From Chloroflexi bacterium RBG_16_51_16 (GTDB taxonomy: Bacteria > Chloroflexota > Anaerolineae > Anaerolineales > Villigracilaceae), in assembly GCA_001796785.1 (NCBI GenBank), contig MGNL01000164.1:1207-10356 (forward strand): DNA of 9,150 nucleotides. The letters are read 5' to 3'. The notes below the pieces were generated by a model. That model saw only the letters and a program-made list of their open reading frames with translations. It was not told where the DNA came from and made no database searches. Each line of letters starts with the position of its first letter. The stretch's first letter is position 1. The translations under genes and the position numbers were made by a program. Shown in pieces: positions 5,896 to 9,150 of this stretch.

Positions 5896-6687
5896 CTATT
5901 TATCTCCGAGCTCATGGGCAACATAATCGCTTCCCAGATAAGCCTCAATCACTTCTTTTGAACCTTGTACCTGGGTCGGTGTCCCTTCGGCTATCTTTTT
6001 TCCCATATTAAGCACGGTTACTTTATGCGCTACAGGCATGACCACGCGCATATTATGTTCGATCAACAGGATGGTTTTTTTCATTTCTTTATTCAACCAT
6101 TGGATGAATTCTGTCAGGGTATGGGATTCTCTGACATTCATTCCCGCCGCCGGTTCATCGAGCAGTAACAGCTCCGGTTCCGCCGCCAGCGCCCGCGCGA
6201 CTTCGACCCTGCGTTGATCTGCATAAGGCAAACTGACGGCTTTAAAATCGGCTCTTTCAGCAATTCCCAACAAGTTCATATAGTGAAGTGCCTTTTCCTT
6301 TGCCCGCTTCTCCTCAGCGACCGTGCCGGGCAGGCTCAAAATAGCATCCACCACATTTCCCTTACAGCGCGTGTGCATTCCGATCAATACATTTTGAAGC
6401 ACCGTTAAATTTTTAAAGATGCGCAACTCCTGGAAAGTCCGACACAGGCCCTTGCGAACGATCGAATCCTGTTTCAAACGAGATATCCGCTCCCCTTTGA
6501 AGTAGATCTCACCACTGGTGATCGGGTAAACACCGGTAATACAGTTGAATAAAGTGGTTTTGCCGGCGCCGTTCGGCCCGATCAAGCCCAATATCATTCC
6601 TTCATCGATCACCATATCCACATCATTAACAGCAACCAACCCACCAAACGCCTTGGTTACTTTTTCTGTACGCAGTAGTTCCGTCAT
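5896..6687 (-). CDS. livG: Branched-chain amino acid ABC transporter ATP-binding protein LivG
   Basis: This 263-residue ATPase pairs with LivF to power the LivHM permease. Visible motifs are Walker A GPNGAGKTT (37-45), Q-loop Gln86 (CRTFQELRIF), the ABC signature region LPYADQRRVEVARAL (153-167), Walker B LLLLDEPAAGMN with Glu178, and H-loop His211 in LLIEHNM. GMILGLIGPNG, RTFQ, and the C-terminal VIEAYLGSDY are typical of LivG. The signature usually reads L-x-Y-G-x-Q-R-R in this subfamily; here the glycine is alanine (Ala156). The ATG overlaps the livM TGA as ATGA (6684-6687), so the two are probably translationally coupled. A GAGG lies just before the ATG. Confidence 0.95.
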   Translation of the reverse strand: MTELLRTEKVTKAFGGLVAVNDVDMVIDEGMILGLIGPNGAGKTTLFNCITGVYPITSGEIYFKGERISRLKQDSIVRKGLCRTFQELRIFKNLTVLQNVLIGMHTRCKGNVVDAILSLPGTVAEEKRAKEKALHYMNLLGIAERADFKAVSLPYADQRRVEVARALAAEPELLLLDEPAAGMNVRESHTLTEFIQWLNKEMKKTILLIEHNMRVVMPVAHKVTVLNMGKKIAEGTPTQVQGSKEVIEAYLGSDYVAHELGDK

Positions 6688-7709
6688 TGCTTTGCCTCTT
6701 TGTTTTCATCGACCTTGTCTTGACGCCGTGTGAACCATCTTCGGATGGGTTCCAGGGAGATGAAGACTGGATCAATGGACATACCTGCGATTCCTTGCGG
6801 GCGGAAGATGACCAAAAAGAGCATGATTAAACCTACCAACGCTAAACGAAGGCTGGCAACTCTCGCCCCGGTCGTAAAGGGGCGGAATATTTCAGGGAGG
6901 GAGGCAAGGATTACTGCGCCAGGGAAACTACCCAGCAGGCTGCCGATTCCACCCAGGGTATTCATAACCGAAACCATGATGGAATCGACTAGCTGGAAAG
7001 AATCCGGGCTGAATAGAGTCGTCCAGGAGGCATAAAACACACCAGCCAATCCCGCGTAAGCCGAGGATATGCAAAATGCCAGTACTTTGTACTGGTAAGC
7101 CTGAACACCCATGGCTGCCGCAGCCGATTCATCATCCCGAATAGCCAGACATGCCCTGCCAAACCTGGAGAATAACATCCGTTCAATCGTAACGTGGGTA
7201 AAGATGATCAGGGCCAGGAGCAAATAGTAGTATGGTATATCGCCGTGGAAAAGATAACCAAGGATCTCAGGGCGTGGTATGCCGGGCAGACCCATGGGGC
7301 CCCGGGTAACAGGCACCAGATTGATCGCTACGATGCGGACGATCTCCGAAAAACCCAGGGTAACCATGCCCAGGTAATCGCCGCGCAACCGCAGGGACAA
7401 CACACCCAGGATCAATCCGGATAGAAAGCCCGCCGCGCCGCCAGCCACGAGCGCCGTCCAGAAGCTCCAATCGTTATTGAGCATCAGCAGCGCGCCCGTA
7501 TATCCGCCGATCGTAACGAACGCAGCGATGCCCAATGCCAGCTGACCGGCAAAGCCGGTGACAAAATTGAGCGCGTCGGTTAGGATGACGTAGATCCCTA
7601 TCAATATAATGACGTGCAGAACAAAAGGTGACCTGACTACGAGGGGCAGCAGCAGGGAACCGACCAACAAAATCCACTTCAAGTTGACTTTATGAGGCAA
7701 CCAACTCAT
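6684..7709 (-). CDS. livM: Branched-chain amino acid ABC transporter permease LivM
   Basis: This 341-residue inner-membrane permease of the HAAT family forms the channel with LivH. It has eight or nine hydrophobic spans, roughly at residues 12-25, 30-49, 55-77, 83-107, 115-133, 158-176, 208-227, 243-275 (perhaps two) and 286-303. Family landmarks are LNFVTGFAGQLALG near residue 47, RLRGDYLGMVTLGFSEI (107-123), the cytoplasmic coupling loop FGRACLAIRDDESAAAAMG (183-201) that should contact the ATPases, GGIGSLLGSFPGA (253-265) and FRPQGIAG near the C-terminus. The charged tail after residue 320 is cytoplasmic. The start follows an AGGAAAGGGAG purine run that overlaps the livH stop, with only 17 nt between the genes. 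Confidence 0.95.
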   Translation of the reverse strand: MSWLPHKVNLKWILLVGSLLLPLVVRSPFVLHVIILIGIYVILTDALNFVTGFAGQLALGIAAFVTIGGYTGALLMLNNDWSFWTALVAGGAAGFLSGLILGVLSLRLRGDYLGMVTLGFSEIVRIVAINLVPVTRGPMGLPGIPRPEILGYLFHGDIPYYYLLLALIIFTHVTIERMLFSRFGRACLAIRDDESAAAAMGVQAYQYKVLAFCISSAYAGLAGVFYASWTTLFSPDSFQLVDSIMVSVMNTLGGIGSLLGSFPGAVILASLPEIFRPFTTGARVASLRLALVGLIMLFLVIFRPQGIAGMSIDPVFISLEPIRRWFTRRQDKVDENKEAKQ

Positions 7710-7726
7710 GATCGCAACTCCCTTTC

Positions 7727-8635
7727 CTAGAGCGAACTCTTTTGTTCACGGGCGATAATGCCCATCGGTCGGAAGATCATGACCAGGATGAGTATGGTGA
7801 AGGCAATCGCATCCCGGTAACCTGAGGCCACCAAGCCAGCACCCAAATTCTCACCCATGCCGAGCAGCATCCCGCCCAGCATGGCTCCAGGGATGCTGCC
7901 GATTCCCCCGGTGACGGCACAGATAAAGCCCTTTAGACCGGCCAGCCATCCCATGGTTGGGTAGACCGCATTGTAGTAAATGCCCACCAATGTTCCAGCC
8001 ACTGCAGCCATGGCTGATCCGATGGCAAAAGAGACCGAAATTGAACGGTTTACATCGATTCCCATCAAGAAGGCCGCGCCCATATCTTCCGAACAGGCTC
8101 GAATAGCTTTGCCTTGACGGGTTTTGGTGATAAATAATTGGAGCAGGATAAGTAATACGATGCCGGTCGCGAGCATAAAAATCTGCTGACCCGTGAGGAT
8201 CGCCCCACCGATGTGGATTTTTACCCCCGGGAAAAGTTCTGGTGTCGGCCTGGGTTGCGGCCCTACGAGGAACTCCATGGTATAGGTGACCAGTAAGGCC
8301 ATACCCACTGAACTCATAAAGGTGGTTAAGCGGCTCTTCCCTCGGGTTGGACGATAAGCAACCCTCTCCATCAACACCCCGAAGATTGCTGCGACGATCA
8401 TGGATACTGTAATTGCAATCAAGAAACTCGGCCATACTCCCCAACCCACACTGTTAATGAAAAATAACCAGACAAAATAGCTGACGTACGTCCCAACCAT
8501 GTACACTGCACCGTGGCCGAAATTGATAAATTTCAATATGCCATACACCATCGAGTAACCAATCGCGATCAGAGCGTATACAATTCCGATGGCTACACCG
8601 CTGATAAGCTGTTGAATTAAGAAAGATTGGGACAT
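7727..8635 (-). CDS. livH: Branched-chain amino acid ABC transporter permease LivH
   Basis: This 302-residue permease partners LivM. It is highly hydrophobic, with about eight spans starting with residues 7-32. Family landmarks are the first-helix block GVAIGIVYALIAIGYSMVYG (13-32), LKFINFGHGAVYMVG (34-48), AYRPTRGKSRLTTFMSSVG (93-111), the coupling loop RQGKAIRACSEDMGAAFLMG (173-192), GGIGSIPGAMLGGMLLG (243-259) and IFRPMGIIARE near the end. The ATG follows a GAGGT ribosome binding site at good spacing. It heads the tight livHMGF group and is separated from livK by about 200 nt containing a strong hairpin. Confidence 0.95.
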   Translation of the reverse strand: MSQSFLIQQLISGVAIGIVYALIAIGYSMVYGILKFINFGHGAVYMVGTYVSYFVWLFFINSVGWGVWPSFLIAITVSMIVAAIFGVLMERVAYRPTRGKSRLTTFMSSVGMALLVTYTMEFLVGPQPRPTPELFPGVKIHIGGAILTGQQIFMLATGIVLLILLQLFITKTRQGKAIRACSEDMGAAFLMGIDVNRSISVSFAIGSAMAAVAGTLVGIYYNAVYPTMGWLAGLKGFICAVTGGIGSIPGAMLGGMLLGMGENLGAGLVASGYRDAIAFTILILVMIFRPMGIIAREQKSSL

Positions 8636-8711
8636 AAATTACCTCAATCCATTTTTAGAAGTTTCACCCATATCAGGACATGGATATCTCAATCTTAAAT
8701 TTTCGTCCGGG

Positions 8712-8750
8712 ATTCCAGGGTGGCTCTCAAGCCGAGAGCCACCCTGGAAG
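8712..8750 (-). terminator. Strong hairpin between livK and livH (attenuator or processing stem-loop)
   Basis: A perfect 16-bp inverted repeat spans 8713-8728 and 8734-8749 around a 5-nt loop (8729-8733). One arm reads TTCCAGGGTGGCTCTC on the plus strand. In the transcribed (minus) direction it is followed by a GC-rich TCCCGG and only later by a weak AAAATTT stretch, so it lacks the immediate U-run of a standard intrinsic terminator. Its place after a periplasmic binding-protein gene and before the permease genes fits a partial terminator or an mRNA-stabilising 3' hairpin. Either would keep LivK in excess over LivHMGF. The structure is certain; the role is inferred. Confidence 0.6.
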
Positions 8751-8835
8751 TTCAACGGCCATGCGAAATCACACGGACCGTTGTGTGGGAAGTTTTAGAT
8801 CAATAGAAGCGTCCCACTGTGATAAACATCCGAGC

Positions 8836-9150
8836 TTATTTGGCTTCGACCCACTTGCCGTCTTTGATCTCGATCAGGGTGTACATACCTGGAGCGAACA
8901 TTCGCTCGCCCTTTGGATCGAGGGCAATCGTTCCGGTCACGCCTTTGTAATCAGTGATGTTCGTGGCCAACCATTCTTGCAGGGCTTCGCGGCCGCTGCA
9001 GTTTGTGGCTTCCAAACCGGCAATGACGATTTTGGTCGCGTCATATGCATAGCCGGCAGAATTGGTCGGATCTTCACCGTACGCAGTGCGAAAAGCTGAC
9101 ACAAAGTCTTTGACTACCGGGACAGTTGAGTCGGGCATATAAGCCGCCAC
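8836..9150 (-). CDS. livK: Branched-chain amino acid ABC transporter substrate-binding protein LivK, C-terminal part (5' end outside window)
   Basis: The minus-strand frame is open to the window edge and ends at TAA (8838-8836), giving the last 104 residues of a type I periplasmic (or lipid-anchored) binding protein. The segment FVSAFRTAYGEDPTNSAGYAYDAT is the classic C-lobe motif of Liv-type receptors ('F-x-x-x-Y-x-x-P-x-x-x-A-x-x-x-Y-D-A'). It is followed by the helix LQEWLATN, then YKGVTGTIALDPKGERM and a final strand ending DGKWVEAK. The signal peptide and N-lobe, about 270 residues, are missing, so ligand-binding residues cannot be judged. The gene is first in the visible operon order and its operon promoter should be upstream, outside the window. 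HAAT receptors may bind branched-chain amino acids, other amino acids or even urea/amides, so the ligand is open. The GTG at the window edge is an internal codon. Confidence 0.9.
   Translation of the reverse strand: MAAYMPDSTVPVVKDFVSAFRTAYGEDPTNSAGYAYDATKIVIAGLEATNCSGREALQEWLATNITDYKGVTGTIALDPKGERMFAPGMYTLIEIKDGKWVEAK

Noticed and set aside
7851..8444. 197-codon minus-strand frame in livH
   Set aside because: It is an alternate-frame shadow of livH on the same strand. The livH frame has all the permease motifs and this one has none.
8770..8819. Other short inverted repeats downstream of livK (CACAC/GTGTG and GTGGGA/TCCCAC)
   Set aside because: Stems of 5-6 bp, one of them with a long loop, are expected by chance; only the nearby 16-bp repeat stands out.
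8680..9099. 139-codon plus-strand open frame across the livK-livH gap and livK
   Set aside because: It runs antisense through the conserved LivK C-lobe and through the 16-bp hairpin, so it is a shadow rather than a gene.

Overview
The window is bacterial DNA of moderate GC content. It holds two convergent blocks of amino-acid metabolism and transport genes. No rRNA, tRNA, insertion sequence, CRISPR or phage gene is visible. The host cannot be fixed from this sequence alone. The style of the aminotransferase, the CoA-dependent semialdehyde dehydrogenase and the Liv transporter would suit an amino-acid-using anaerobe, possibly Chloroflexota/Anaerolineae, but that is a weak guess.

Left block, plus strand (1-5157). 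It opens with the C-terminal effector-binding half of an Lrp/AsnC-type regulator. A class III PLP aminotransferase (378-1712) follows. A CoA-acylating methylmalonate-semialdehyde dehydrogenase (MMSDH, 1735-3213) lies 22 nt further on, and a rho-independent terminator closes this unit at 3227-3266. Together these suggest a short catabolic operon: the aminotransferase would turn an omega- or beta-amino acid such as beta-alanine or 3-aminoisobutyrate into a semialdehyde. The dehydrogenase would then decarboxylate and oxidise it to acetyl-CoA or propionyl-CoA, and the Lrp-type protein may sense an amino acid. The substrate is inferred, not shown. Next come a small cysteine-rich protein of the C_GCAxxG_C_C type (3380-3913), a frameshifted N-terminal remnant of a histidine/aromatic amino acid ammonia-lyase gene (3919-4043), and a divergent Ldh_2-family (malate/L-lactate dehydrogenase-like) oxidoreductase (4090-5157). 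The Ldh_2 protein lacks the family's usual histidines.

Right block, minus strand (5189-9150). This is a branched-chain amino acid (HAAT/Liv) ABC transporter operon, transcribed leftwards as livK (cut by the window edge), livH, livM, livG, livF. The four downstream genes are tightly packed: 17 nt between livH and livM, a 4-nt ATGA overlap between livM and livG, and 2 nt between livG and livF. About 200 nt separate livK from livH. That gap holds a perfect 16-bp inverted repeat that could set the high ratio of binding protein to membrane and ATPase subunits.

Taken together, the locus looks like import of amino acids coupled to transamination and semialdehyde oxidation. It is mostly ordinary metabolism. 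The items most worth a second look are the Ldh_2 homologue with altered active-site motifs, the decayed ammonia-lyase fragment and the livK-livH hairpin. I saw no convincing undescribed defence, mobile or RNA system.
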